Below are positions 20,755 through 29,287 of a stretch of DNA of 45,460 bases, piece by piece. Under the pieces are notes generated by a model. That model saw only the letters and a list, made by a program, of their open reading frames with translations. It had not been told where the DNA came from and did not search any database. Each line of letters opens with the position of its first letter. Position 1 is the first letter of the stretch. The DNA is from Mariniblastus sp. (GTDB lineage: Bacteria; Planctomycetota; Planctomycetia; Pirellulales; Pirellulaceae): contig JALZWN010000045.1 of NCBI GenBank assembly GCA_023300235.1, positions 1 to 45,460 of the forward strand, in the 5' to 3' direction. The position numbers were made by a program, and so were the translations under genes.

Positions 20755-20856
20755 GGTTTGAAAAGGCTGGAGGTTCGAAGCTGAAAACCGTTGAAGGCGT
20801 TTGGTCCAAAGAGGCGTTTCGTTCAGAGATGTTTCTTGGTTCCCAAGTTGGTTTGC

Positions 20857-22164
20857 TTAGACAAGCAGTTCACGGCGGACGCTGCCGCCGTCGACGATTT
20901 CGATGGGGCGGGCTCCCGGAGCCATCAGTTCTTTTTCCGCGTTGATGCCGATGCAGTGGTAAATCGTCTTGGTCCAATCGGCCACCGAGACCGGGTACTC
21001 TTCGGGTTCCGAGGCGATCGCGTTTGACTTGCCGAAGATCAAGCCGCGTTGAGTTCCGCCACCGGCCAGCACGCTGCTGAAAACTTTCGGCCAGTGATCG
21101 CGACCGGCGGTTTGGTTGATCCTTGGGGTCCGGCCGAATTCCGAGCACAAGCAAACCAAGGTTGTATCCAGCAAGCCGCGTTGGTCGAGGTCGTTGATCA
21201 AAGCCGCGTAAGCCTGGTCGAGTTTTGGCGCTAAGTTTTTGATGCCTTGATCGATGTTGGTGTGATGGTCCCAACCACCGTAAGTCAGCGTGACGAATCG
21301 TACGCCAGCTTCGACTAAACGACGAGCCAACAGCATGCGTTGGCCGGCTTGGTTTTGGCCATAAGTTTCGCGTAGCTTTTTTGGTTCTTTCGAAAGGTCG
21401 AATGCTAGTCGAGCCTTTTCGGAACTGATCATGCTGTAGGCTCGTTGGTAAAACGTGTCCAGCGAATCGATCGCGTCTGATTTTTCTTGTTCGCGAAAAT
21501 GGTTGTTGACCACGTCCAATAGTTTGCGACGTTTGTTGAATCGCTCCATCGTCACGCCTGAGGGTAAATCGAGGTCGCGGACTTGAAAATCTTTGGCCGC
21601 CGGATCTGCGCCCAAACTAAAACCAGCAAACGACGAATTCAAATAGCCGGTGCCTTGGTAGGGGTTGGTTTGGCCAGGAACCAAAACGTACGGCGGCAGA
21701 TTATTGCGAGGCCCGAACTCGTGACTGACCACGCTGCCTATGCTCGGGTATTGCAGTGCTGGGCTGGGGCGGTAGCCGGTGTGCATGTTGTGGACGCCGC
21801 GTTCGTGAGCGGCTTCGCCATGAGTCATTGAACGGATCACGGTTAGCTTGTTCAGGATCTTGGCCGTCTTGGGGAAGTGCTGCCCGACTCGTTCGCCCGT
21901 CAGCGAAGTTGAAATGCTGTCGATCGATCCTCGGTACTCCAGCGGCGAGTAAGGTTTTGGGTCGAAGGATTCTTGCTGAGCCATTCCGCCGGGCAGGAAG
22001 ATGTAGATCACCGATTTGGCGGTCCCTTCGCGGCTTTCGAAATTGACCTGTTCGGCTTGTGCCTGTTTGATGCGAAAGAAATCCGGCAACGTGAGCCCGA
22101 GCCCGCCGACGGCGCCGAGGGTGAGGAGGTTTCGTCGGCTGAGAATGTGGTCGCTGCATTTCAT
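20857..22164 (-). CDS. DUF1501 family protein (alkaline-phosphatase/sulfatase-like fold), Tat-exported
   Basis: 435 aa. The N-terminus carries a twin-arginine signal (LSRRNLLTLGAVGGLGL). The DUF1501 body shows the family motifs IYIFLPGGMAQQESFDPKP, MTHGEAAHERGVHNMHTGY, WDHHTNIDQG and SEFGRTPRINQTAGRDHWP. These contain the Asp/His residues expected to bind metals in an alkaline-phosphatase-type core. It is the first gene of the minus-strand cluster DUF1501 - PPC - DUF1549/1553 - WD40. Substrate and activity are unknown; members occur in genomes rich in sulfatases. Confidence 0.92.
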   Translation of the reverse strand: MKCSDHILSRRNLLTLGAVGGLGLTLPDFFRIKQAQAEQVNFESREGTAKSVIYIFLPGGMAQQESFDPKPYSPLEYRGSIDSISTSLTGERVGQHFPKTAKILNKLTVIRSMTHGEAAHERGVHNMHTGYRPSPALQYPSIGSVVSHEFGPRNNLPPYVLVPGQTNPYQGTGYLNSSFAGFSLGADPAAKDFQVRDLDLPSGVTMERFNKRRKLLDVVNNHFREQEKSDAIDSLDTFYQRAYSMISSEKARLAFDLSKEPKKLRETYGQNQAGQRMLLARRLVEAGVRFVTLTYGGWDHHTNIDQGIKNLAPKLDQAYAALINDLDQRGLLDTTLVCLCSEFGRTPRINQTAGRDHWPKVFSSVLAGGGTQRGLIFGKSNAIASEPEEYPVSVADWTKTIYHCIGINAEKELMAPGARPIEIVDGGSVRRELLV

Positions 22165-22556
22165 GGTTTGACTTCCAAAGTCCAGATCGTTGCCCGGTCA
22201 TAGCTGTCGCGTCGGAACTGCCCAAAACGCGTGGCCCTAGCCAGGCAACTTCTTGTGCTGGCGGTGGGGCCGGATTACGTAGAGTTTAATGGTTCGTAAG
22301 GGCTTCCAGTGATTGGACGTTCAAGTTTTGCTTGCTATCGTCGAAATTTGACAGAAAGAGCCAAATTAAACGGGAAAAGGAAGCATCCTGTTGCCTAGTT
22401 TGAGGCTATTGACGGCGACCAATGGGGCCGGTGAACGATTGGTAAACTGCAACGATTGAGGGAGCTTCGCCGGAGGTAGTCGTTTTGAGCATCGTGCGGC
22501 TTTTAGTGGTCGATAAAAATTAGGCGACTACCTGCCTGTTTGCTGGAGACTCCAAA
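22165..22556. other. Divergent intergenic region with a short inverted repeat
   Basis: A 392-base gap between the divergent DUF1501 gene and the acidic-protein gene. It probably holds both promoters, but no clear -35/-10 pair was found. The inverted pair aggtagtcg (22474-22482) / cgactacct (22525-22533) is present. Its right arm, aggcgactacctg, is the exact reverse complement of 11909-11921, linking it to the composite repeat there. Confidence 0.5.
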
Positions 22557-23318
22557 ATGTATCGTTCTTCTTTTTCACTTGTTTTGTTGGTGGCACTTTT
22601 TGCGTTCGCTAAAAACGCTGAAGGCCAGTCATCGAGAATTACCCAGGTCAAACCCGCGTTAAATGCTCAGCTAGGCCTCGAGGCTGACGGAGACGAAGAG
22701 AGCGAGTTGGATTTGTCAGACCCGAATGATCAAGATGATGCTCTGATGGACGAAGATTCAGATTTTGGCTTAGAGGATGACGTGGATTCGGAGTTGGACG
22801 ACGATTTAGAGGACGATTTAGAGGACGATCTGGATTCTGATTTAGACGACGATTTGTTGGAGGGACTCGACGACGAAGGAGAGCCGATCAAACCGCAGCG
22901 TTTGAGTGACGATGATATTCGTAGCGGGTGGCCGAGGCATTCGATGGCTAATATTAGTTTGAGCCTCGCCGAAAGCGGGCGCGTGCCGGATGACCGATCG
23001 GAACTGCTGCAAGAGTTTGGCCGTGTCAGTCCAGTCAGCGACACCACGAAGCTGTTTGGCTGGGAAGCACCGAGTATCCGTTACCAACCGCTGTACTTTG
23101 AGGACGTAGCGTTGGAGCGATACGGGCAAACGTTGCCAGACTATCGACAGAGCGTTCGGTCGGCGATCCATTTTGGGAAATCGTTAACGGGGCTCGCGTT
23201 TCAAATGCACGAGACGCCGCCGCGAACTTGTGATTCGTCGCTGGGCTTTTGCCGGCCGGGAACCTGTGTCCCTCAAACGACTCAGCGTCATTTCTTCGGT
23301 GCGTTGAGCTTGCAATAG
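22557..23318 (+). CDS. Exported protein with very acidic repeat region, function unknown
   Basis: 253 aa. A signal peptide is clear (MYRSSFSLVLLVALFAFA, cleavage near AEG). Residues about 40-108 are dominated by Asp, Glu and Leu in short repeats (DDDLED, DLDSDLDD). This suggests a disordered calcium- or cation-binding segment. The rest (about 115-253) looks folded but shows no motif I know; it has four Cys in the last 30 residues. A weak SD-like tggag lies 8 bases upstream of the ATG. No neighbour suggests a role. Confidence 0.8.
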   Translation: MYRSSFSLVLLVALFAFAKNAEGQSSRITQVKPALNAQLGLEADGDEESELDLSDPNDQDDALMDEDSDFGLEDDVDSELDDDLEDDLEDDLDSDLDDDLLEGLDDEGEPIKPQRLSDDDIRSGWPRHSMANISLSLAESGRVPDDRSELLQEFGRVSPVSDTTKLFGWEAPSIRYQPLYFEDVALERYGQTLPDYRQSVRSAIHFGKSLTGLAFQMHETPPRTCDSSLGFCRPGTCVPQTTQRHFFGALSLQ

Positions 23319-23489
23319 TTTTTTTGAGAACCAAGCTTTCGATGCCCGGGCTTGTTGAGCGGTTTCGGCGAGTCTTGGGGCGATGGAACGGCAGTATTGT
23401 TAGACGATCGCGAAGATCGAGTTGGTGTCGAAGACAAGGTCGTGTGGGTGGACGAGTTCTTTCATTGGATTTAATGAGAGAACCTGCTT

Positions 23490-23507
23490 AAAAAGCGAGG
23501 CTTTTTT
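23490..23507 (+). terminator. Short AT-rich hairpin, possible weak terminator
   Basis: aaaaagc-gag-gcttttt forms a 7-bp stem with a 3-base loop followed by one more T, about 170 bases after the acidic-protein gene. The distance and low GC of the stem make it a tentative call. Confidence 0.3.
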
Positions 23508-23563
23508 AAACGTCCGATTTTTTTAAACCGCTGATTTGCTAGACTATGGCGTGTAGTGCTGAT

Positions 23564-23625
23564 CCCAATGCTTCGCGACCATGAAGAAAATGCGTCGCTC
23601 AAAAGAGGTGGTGGGATAAGCTCTT
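23564..23625 (+). repeat. Dispersed repeat family A, copy 3
   Basis: cccaatgcttcgcg, variable part, atgcgtcgctcaaaa, short variable part, gggataagctctt. Same orientation and layout as 7247-7308. It ends 45 bases before a small plus-strand gene. Confidence 0.65.
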
Positions 23626-23670
23626 GCTCGACAGAGCTTTTTATTCTTGCAAACAGAGGTTTAGTGTTAG

Positions 23671-23979
23671 ATGTCGCGACGAGAACAAATTGAATCGATG
23701 CTGGCGGATAATCCCAGCGATACTTTCTTGCGGTATGCGTTGGCGATGGAGTTGGCCAATGACGATGAGACGGCTGAGCAATGCTTGGATCTGCATCGCG
23801 GGTTGATGCAAGACGATCCGCCTTACGTGCCTTCGTTTTTCATGGCTGGCCAGCAGTTTGCGAGGCTAGATCGAATCGACGAAGCCCAGAAGGTTTTGAC
23901 CGAGGGCATTCAACATGCTCAAACTCAAGGCGATCTGCATGCCGCGGGCGAGATGACCGAGTTCCTCGGATCGTTGTAG
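23671..23979 (+). CDS. Small TPR-like protein
   Basis: 102 aa, all helical in appearance. It contains two to three degenerate tetratricopeptide-like units (FLRYALAMELANDDETAEQCL, then PSFFMAGQQFARLDRIDEAQ with the A/G/F positions of a TPR). No signal peptide, so a cytoplasmic protein-interaction role is likely. The start MSRREQ is preceded only by a distant agagg. The neighbour 190 bases away is convergent, so no operon partner. Confidence 0.75.
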   Translation: MSRREQIESMLADNPSDTFLRYALAMELANDDETAEQCLDLHRGLMQDDPPYVPSFFMAGQQFARLDRIDEAQKVLTEGIQHAQTQGDLHAAGEMTEFLGSL

Positions 23980-24168
23980 CGTCTTCAAGATTGAAAAAAC
24001 GCGTACTAGTTTTTCGATGAACCTCTGCCGCGAATCAGGCTCTGTCTGATAACCGCCGATGCTCGCAGGGGTTGTTCGATGCCGACGGGCGTTGGTAGAT
24101 GCATGTTTATACAAATAGCGATGCTTAACTTGAACAGCATCGCGGGTCGATTTTTTAACCGCCCCGCC

Positions 24169-25584
24169 CTACCCCTTTTTAATCGCCTTGAGTTGTTCGA
24201 ACTCTGGGCTTTTCTTATAGAAAGCATCCAACGGGTAGCAGCCAGAAATGATTCCATTTCGTGGTGCGGTTGTGCAGTCGCTAAACGTGCGGCAGATCTT
24301 CTTGCGAGTTAGCACCTGGCCGGCGAAAACATCGGCTGGCAAATCGGGATATGAAAGCACCATTCGCCCAAGGCCAATCGAATCGACCAAGCCCGCTTCG
24401 ATCGCTGCTTGCCCGACGTTGGGTAACCATTCTTGCAGGTAGCTGTAGCCTGAACCGATCACGACGATATCCGGTACGGCTTGTTTCAGCTTGCCGGTCG
24501 CCGCGATTTGACGAGCGACTCCTACAAGCGGATCCTCGGGCGGCATGTAACCGTCGGACGGCGGAAAGATTGCTGGGCGTTGGATGTGAGGATTGTAATA
24601 AGGGCTGCCGGCGGTCGAGCACAGTAATTCGATGCCCAACGACTTCATGAGTTCTAGTAACTTAATCGGTTCGGAAAGGTCCATGCCTTCGCTGGTCCCG
24701 TCACCGCCAAAGGCATATTTGTATTCGCTGGCTTCAGACAGAGCGTAGCCCCGTTTGTCTTCGCCTGGCCCAAACGGAGAGAAGTCGAAAATGCTCAGCC
24801 GCACACCGATCTCGAGTTTCGTTTTGCTACGAATGCCGGCGACGATGTCTTTCAAGAACCGCGTTCGGTTTTCGAAGCTACCACCGAACTCGCCTGTTCG
24901 ATCGAAACCTGACAACAATTCGTGGCCGAGGTAGCCGTGGCAGTGTTTGACATCAACCCAGCTAAAGCCCGCCTTTTCGGCCAGCACGGCTGCGGCAATG
25001 AAGTCGTCGATTAACTGTTTTAGTTCGTCGTCGGACAGCAGCGCGGATTCGGCGACGTTGAACTTTTTGTCCAAGACAGGATGAGCGTAGGCGGTTCGCG
25101 GTTCGATAGTGGCTTTGTTGTTTGGTCGCGCAAACCGCCCGGAGTGAGTCAGTTGCAGACCGACCGAAAGATCGTCCGTGTTGCCAAACCGTTCTTGATG
25201 GGCACCGACCAGAGTTTCGCGAAGTCCGGCGATGTCGCCGAGCGTAGACTCATTCATCATCAGTTGGTTCGGGTTGGCTCTTCCGTCCGGTCGAACGGCT
25301 ACCGCTTCGCCGCCCCAGATTAACTTTGCTCCGCTGATCCCAAAGTTTTTCCAGCGACGAGTGGTCAAGTCGGTTGGTTTGCCGTCAGTCGTTCCGTCCC
25401 AGCCTTCCATTGGCAGGATGGTAAACCGGTTTCCGATCGAGCCGTCTTTGGTTTTGATATCAGACGCTAACGCGCCCGAGGGATCAACCGTTTCGGTAAA
25501 CGGCAACTCGCAATCAATCGACGTCAAGTGATCGAGGAATAGCTCAGCGGTTTTTAGCTTGGAGATCTTTGGATAATTTGACAT
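24169..25584 (-). CDS. NADH:flavin oxidoreductase / old yellow enzyme family
   Basis: 471 aa from the chosen ATG (MSNYPKISKL). An upstream in-frame start at 25731 would add 49 residues of non-coding appearance. FMN-binding TIM barrel: PMEGWDG near the N-terminus, LQLTHSGR (about 143-150), the catalytic loop KHCHGYLGHELLSG (213-226) and the family signature GEFGGSFENRTRF (231-243). The extra C-terminal region has CRTFSDCTTAPRNG and a further Cys, reminiscent of the Fe-S or Cys-rich tails of 2,4-dienoyl-CoA-reductase-like members. The second NAD(P)-binding domain of those enzymes is missing. It reduces activated C=C bonds; the native substrate is unknown. It stands alone. Confidence 0.92.
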   Translation of the reverse strand: MSNYPKISKLKTAELFLDHLTSIDCELPFTETVDPSGALASDIKTKDGSIGNRFTILPMEGWDGTTDGKPTDLTTRRWKNFGISGAKLIWGGEAVAVRPDGRANPNQLMMNESTLGDIAGLRETLVGAHQERFGNTDDLSVGLQLTHSGRFARPNNKATIEPRTAYAHPVLDKKFNVAESALLSDDELKQLIDDFIAAAVLAEKAGFSWVDVKHCHGYLGHELLSGFDRTGEFGGSFENRTRFLKDIVAGIRSKTKLEIGVRLSIFDFSPFGPGEDKRGYALSEASEYKYAFGGDGTSEGMDLSEPIKLLELMKSLGIELLCSTAGSPYYNPHIQRPAIFPPSDGYMPPEDPLVGVARQIAATGKLKQAVPDIVVIGSGYSYLQEWLPNVGQAAIEAGLVDSIGLGRMVLSYPDLPADVFAGQVLTRKKICRTFSDCTTAPRNGIISGCYPLDAFYKKSPEFEQLKAIKKG

Positions 25585-25708
25585 TGTAAACTCGTAATTC
25601 CTATTCGCCGGGGCTTGCCCGCGAAGGTCGAAAATGTAACACGGGAATCCTGCGGACCCGTGTAGCCCAAGTGGGTAATGATTTCTATGTTTTTGTTCTA
25701 ACTTCGAC

Positions 25709-26179
25709 TTGGTGGTTCTTGCAAACAGCAAACAGCGTCAAATCCCCGATTTGGACGATGTTTATTGTCGGTGTAAGTCCGCCCGGTGTTTAACTGGGGA
25801 GCTCGACGGCAATTTTGTTGGCAAGCGGCGAGTTTGTGTTTTCGAATCAGAGAATCAGTATAGCGGAAGCGCTTGGTATCCGTCGCAGTCGACGAGTTGT
25901 AACAGCTGTAACGAAAGGTCGGCTAAGGCGCGTGACCTTATCGATCAAAAAGAGGTTTTCTATGAAAAAGACTTTTCTCTTTCGGGTGACCCTGCCGATA
26001 GGCAAGCAGTCAAGCGAACGAAACAGAGTTTGGTTGAGGGCGTTGCTGGAGCGACGCACTTGAACTTTAGTGACTCATTGAAACATTTGACAACCGCCAA
26101 TCTAGTTTCGCCGGCCAGCGAACAGAGATTGGCACGCCAGCGGATGGCATCGATGACAACGGAAGGTCTTTACCTTTAA
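25709..26179 (+). CDS. Possible hypothetical protein
   Basis: 156-codon open frame. The last 80 residues (from about DLIDQKEVFYEKDF to MTTEGLYL) have protein-like composition and codon use, while the first half is Cys/Arg-rich and less convincing. A shorter real gene starting internally is possible. A different frame carries an ATG at 25962 encoding MKKTFLFRVT and 33 residues in all, which is also conceivable. No SD and no recognised family. It lies 68 bases before the RNase H-like gene. Confidence 0.35.
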   Translation: MVVLANSKQRQIPDLDDVYCRCKSARCLTGELDGNFVGKRRVCVFESENQYSGSAWYPSQSTSCNSCNERSAKARDLIDQKEVFYEKDFSLSGDPADRQAVKRTKQSLVEGVAGATHLNFSDSLKHLTTANLVSPASEQRLARQRMASMTTEGLYL

Positions 26180-26247
26180 TTACGTGCGTGCACTTGAAGC
26201 ACCCGGTGCGCACGGAAACCTGAACTGAAACCACAGGCGTTGTCAAA

Positions 26248-26871
26248 ATGGAAACCACCGCTCCCCACTTTTTATTATTCACTCAAGCCAATCAGCACCC
26301 GTCCGGCGGTCATTGGAAATTTGTGCTTGAGAGAATTGGCTCCGAAATCCGGATCGTAGAATCGGACGTTGAGCCCGATGTCAAAGGGGAGCGGTTGCAG
26401 TTGCTCGCGGTCATTCGCGGTCTTGAAGCACTTGAACAGCGTTCGCACGTAACGCTTGTTACCCCCAGTACTTATGTTGGTCGTGGGATTCGGTCTGGTT
26501 TGCGAGTTTGGAGCAGTCAGGATTGGCAAGTCGAAGTTGACGGTCAGCTGAAACCGTTGCGGCATGCGTCTTACTGGAAACGGATTGACGCGGCGATGAA
26601 GATTCACCAAGTAAGTTGTCGCACCTGGCAGTTTGATGCTCCTCATACGTCAGTGCAGGCCGCACCAACGGCCGAATCCAAGACACCGTTTGAGAATTCG
26701 GTGCCGCAACAGACTCGCGACTACCGTCCGAATCGAATTCGAATCGACGACGAAGTCCGCCGCAATGCGTTCAAGCCGTCTCAGGCCATGATGAACGCGG
26801 CGACTGTGATGTTAACCGAACGCATCAAACCACTCGGCGAAGGGCGAGCTTATGGCTACGCGGTCAATTAA
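26248..26871 (+). CDS. RNase H-fold protein lacking the catalytic carboxylates
   Basis: 207 aa. Residues 8-130 align by eye with E. coli RNase HI over its whole core: the strand before D10, the RMELMAAIVALEAL helix (here RLQLLAVIRGLEAL) and the STDSQYV strand (here VTPSTYV). They continue through the W-x(n)-LWQRLDAA region (here SYWKRIDAAM) to the strand before the final acidic residue. However, D10, E48 and D70 read Gln13, Gln51 and Pro73, and the segment that carries D134 is absent. Residues about 130-207 are a new C-terminal tail. The reading frame is intact, so this is probably a functional non-nuclease, possibly a nucleic-acid binder, rather than a pseudogene. No SD is visible. Confidence 0.8.
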   Translation: METTAPHFLLFTQANQHPSGGHWKFVLERIGSEIRIVESDVEPDVKGERLQLLAVIRGLEALEQRSHVTLVTPSTYVGRGIRSGLRVWSSQDWQVEVDGQLKPLRHASYWKRIDAAMKIHQVSCRTWQFDAPHTSVQAAPTAESKTPFENSVPQQTRDYRPNRIRIDDEVRRNAFKPSQAMMNAATVMLTERIKPLGEGRAYGYAVN

Positions 26872-27041
26872 TTGATCGTTTGTTTACTCGCTTGGTGGCC
26901 ACCGCGGCGAAGCGATCCTTGTCTGACCCCGGCTGGGCCGGTTAAATCTGGCAGGTCCAACGGAAACGCTCGCAAACCGCAAGCGTTCCTTCCCTTGGTC
27001 TTGGTCTCCAAAGTTAATCCATTTATTTCCGAGGCACGATG

Positions 27042-27081
27042 ATTATTTTGATCATGCTTATCTATTCACTCTTAAAATAAT
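27042..27081 (+). promoter_or_regulatory. AT-rich inverted repeat and possible promoter upstream of glgB
   Basis: attatttt (27042-27049) and aaaataat (27074-27081) are inverted. Within it ttgatc (27048-27053) and taaaat (27073-27078) resemble -35 and -10 boxes, but with a 19-base spacer. This is a weak candidate only. Confidence 0.25.
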
Positions 27082-27165
27082 AGAAATTCACTGATGGCTC
27101 ATATGGCATCCAAATCTCTCGTCCACACCCATAAAAAATTCAGGCACGCTCAAGGCTCCCTAACG

Positions 27166-29082
27166 ATGACCGCCCAACAAAGAAAACCCATTGCGTCTTT
27201 TTTGACCGACCTTGATTTGCATTTGTTCAATGAAGGCAATCACGATCGCATCTACGAAAAACTCGGAGCCCACCTGCGGACGGTGGATGGAGTCACTGGT
27301 GTTAACTTCGCCGTTTGGGCGCCTAATGCGAAGCAAGTCAGCGTCGTGGGTGGTTTCAATTACTGGGACAATACTCAGCAATTGATGCAGAAGCGGGGCG
27401 GAAGTGGCATTTGGGAGTTGTTTGTTCCAGAGCTTAAAGCTGGAGAGGTCTACAAGTACTGCGTGACCGATGTCAACGGCAACCAGATCGACAAAGCCGA
27501 TCCCTACGGCACGGCCAGCGAGTTGCCGCCGCGGACGGCGTCGATTGTGACTAGCTTGGACGACTACGAATGGGCGGATGCCGATTGGATGAACAAGCGT
27601 TCGGTCAACAACGGGCTCGACCAACCGATCAGCGTTTACGAATTGCATCTTGGAAGTTGGCGACACGATCACGACAAGCCTAACGGCTGGATGAACTACC
27701 GCGATATCGCCAAGCAGTTGGTGCAATACTGTCAGGAAATGGGGTTCACGCACGTTGAACTCATGCCGGTTTCGGAGCACCCGTACACTGGAAGCTGGGG
27801 CTATCAAACGGTTGGCTACTTCGCGGCCACTAGCCGCTACGGAACGCCGGAGGACTTTATGTACTTCGTCGATTACTGCCACCAAAACGACATTGGCGTG
27901 ATCATTGACTGGGTGCCAGCTCACTTTCCCAAAGACGAATTTGGTTTGGCGAAGTTCGACGGATCGGCTTTGTACGAGCACGCGGATCCGCGGCAAGGCG
28001 AACATCCGGACTGGAGCACGTTGATTTTTAACTACGATCGCAACGAAGTCAAAAACTTCTTGATCTCCAACGCGATGTTCTGGCTGGACAAATACCATAT
28101 CGACGGTCTGCGAGTCGACGCGGTCGCATCGATGTTGTATTTGGATTACAGCCGCGAGGAAGGCGAATGGATTCCGAATAAATACGGCGGCCGTGAAAAC
28201 CTAGGGGCAATCGATTTATTGAAATCGATGAACGAGCGAGTTCATGCGGACTTCAACGGCGTGCTAACCATCGCCGAAGAATCGACCTCGTGGGGCGGTG
28301 TCTCTCGTCCGACTTACGACGGCGGGCTCGGGTTTTCCATGAAGTGGAACATGGGCTGGATGAATGATACGCTGCAGTACTTCCGCAAGGATCCGATTCA
28401 TCGTAAGTACCATCATGACGAGCTGACGTTTAGTTTGATCTACGCATTCAGCGAAAACTTCATGCTGCCGTTTTCGCACGACGAAGTTGTCCACGGCAAA
28501 GGGTCGTTGATCGATCAAATGCCAGGTGACCCGTGGCAAAAGTTTGCCAACCTTCGTTTGTTGTATTCTTACATGTGGACACATCCAGGAAAGAACCTGA
28601 TGTTCATGGGCTGCGAACTGGCTCAATGGAAAGAATGGGACTGCAACAAACAGCTCGACTGGAACCTGCTTGAATACGATACGCATCAAGGCCTGCAAAA
28701 AATGGTGGCTGATTTGAATGGCGTTTACCGTCGCGAGCCGGCGTTGCACCAAGTCGATTTTGAGGGGCAAGGCTTTGAGTGGATCGACGCGATGAGCCAC
28801 GAGAGTAGCATGTTGGCTTACGTGCGTTTTGCCAAAGACCCGAACGATTTCGTCATCGTCTGCTGTAACTTTACCCCGACGGTCCAAGAGAACTACCGAG
28901 TGGGCGTGCCAGCAGCGGGCCATTACAAAGAGATCTTTAACAGTGATTCGACCTACTACGGTGGATCGAACCAAGGTAACGGTAACGCCATCGATACGCA
29001 GAACATCGAGTCTCAGCAACGAGAGCACTCGATTGAGGTGACTTTGCCGCCGCTAGGCGTGACGATCCTAAAAAAGGTGTGA
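27166..29082 (+). CDS. glgB: 1,4-alpha-glucan branching enzyme GlgB
   Basis: 638 aa from ATG 27166; ATG 27094 in frame would add 24 residues and cannot be excluded, as neither has an SD. GlgB forms alpha-1,6 branches in glycogen. The N-terminal CBM48 module is at about 40-130 ([22 protein letters not shown]). The GH13 barrel follows with [15 protein letters not shown], and the catalytic set Asp318 (GLRVDAV), Glu371 (LTIAEES) and Asp439 ([12 protein letters not shown]). The C-terminal all-beta domain ends in [11 protein letters not shown]. Length fits short-type GlgB without the extra N-terminal N1 module. No other glycogen gene lies nearby, so it is a stand-alone locus here. Confidence 0.96.
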   Translation: MTAQQRKPIASFLTDLDLHLFNEGNHDRIYEKLGAHLRTVDGVTGVNFAVWAPNAKQVSVVGGFNYWDNTQQLMQKRGGSGIWELFVPELKAGEVYKYCVTDVNGNQIDKADPYGTASELPPRTASIVTSLDDYEWADADWMNKRSVNNGLDQPISVYELHLGSWRHDHDKPNGWMNYRDIAKQLVQYCQEMGFTHVELMPVSEHPYTGSWGYQTVGYFAATSRYGTPEDFMYFVDYCHQNDIGVIIDWVPAHFPKDEFGLAKFDGSALYEHADPRQGEHPDWSTLIFNYDRNEVKNFLISNAMFWLDKYHIDGLRVDAVASMLYLDYSREEGEWIPNKYGGRENLGAIDLLKSMNERVHADFNGVLTIAEESTSWGGVSRPTYDGGLGFSMKWNMGWMNDTLQYFRKDPIHRKYHHDELTFSLIYAFSENFMLPFSHDEVVHGKGSLIDQMPGDPWQKFANLRLLYSYMWTHPGKNLMFMGCELAQWKEWDCNKQLDWNLLEYDTHQGLQKMVADLNGVYRREPALHQVDFEGQGFEWIDAMSHESSMLAYVRFAKDPNDFVIVCCNFTPTVQENYRVGVPAAGHYKEIFNSDSTYYGGSNQGNGNAIDTQNIESQQREHSIEVTLPPLGVTILKKV

Positions 29083-29287
29083 TTTGGGGAAAAAGACAAG
29101 GCGAATACCTACCCAAGCCCCCAGCGGTGCCCCGTAAATTCCGGCTTAGTGGGTATCCTCAAAAACAGGTGGGTTCGCTATACTATTGCGAAAATTAGGG
29201 CACAGCAGTGAAAAAGAAAAATGGCCGACCGTCGGCCCTCGCCCCAAATACACTCGCAGCCTCACAGGCGCGGCAAAGGAATATTAC

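Noticed and set aside
26248-26871. Annotating the RNase H-like gene as an active ribonuclease HI
   Set aside because: The catalytic Asp/Glu positions are Gln, Gln and Pro by alignment, and the last acidic motif is absent.
28264-29028. 254-codon minus-strand frame inside glgB
   Set aside because: Complete overlap with the catalytic half of a clear glgB gene and no recognisable motif.
29186-29287. ATG 29186 as the start of the RGG-rich protein
   Set aside because: No SD, and the extra 34 residues look like translated leader; the GTG at 29288 has aaagga at good spacing.
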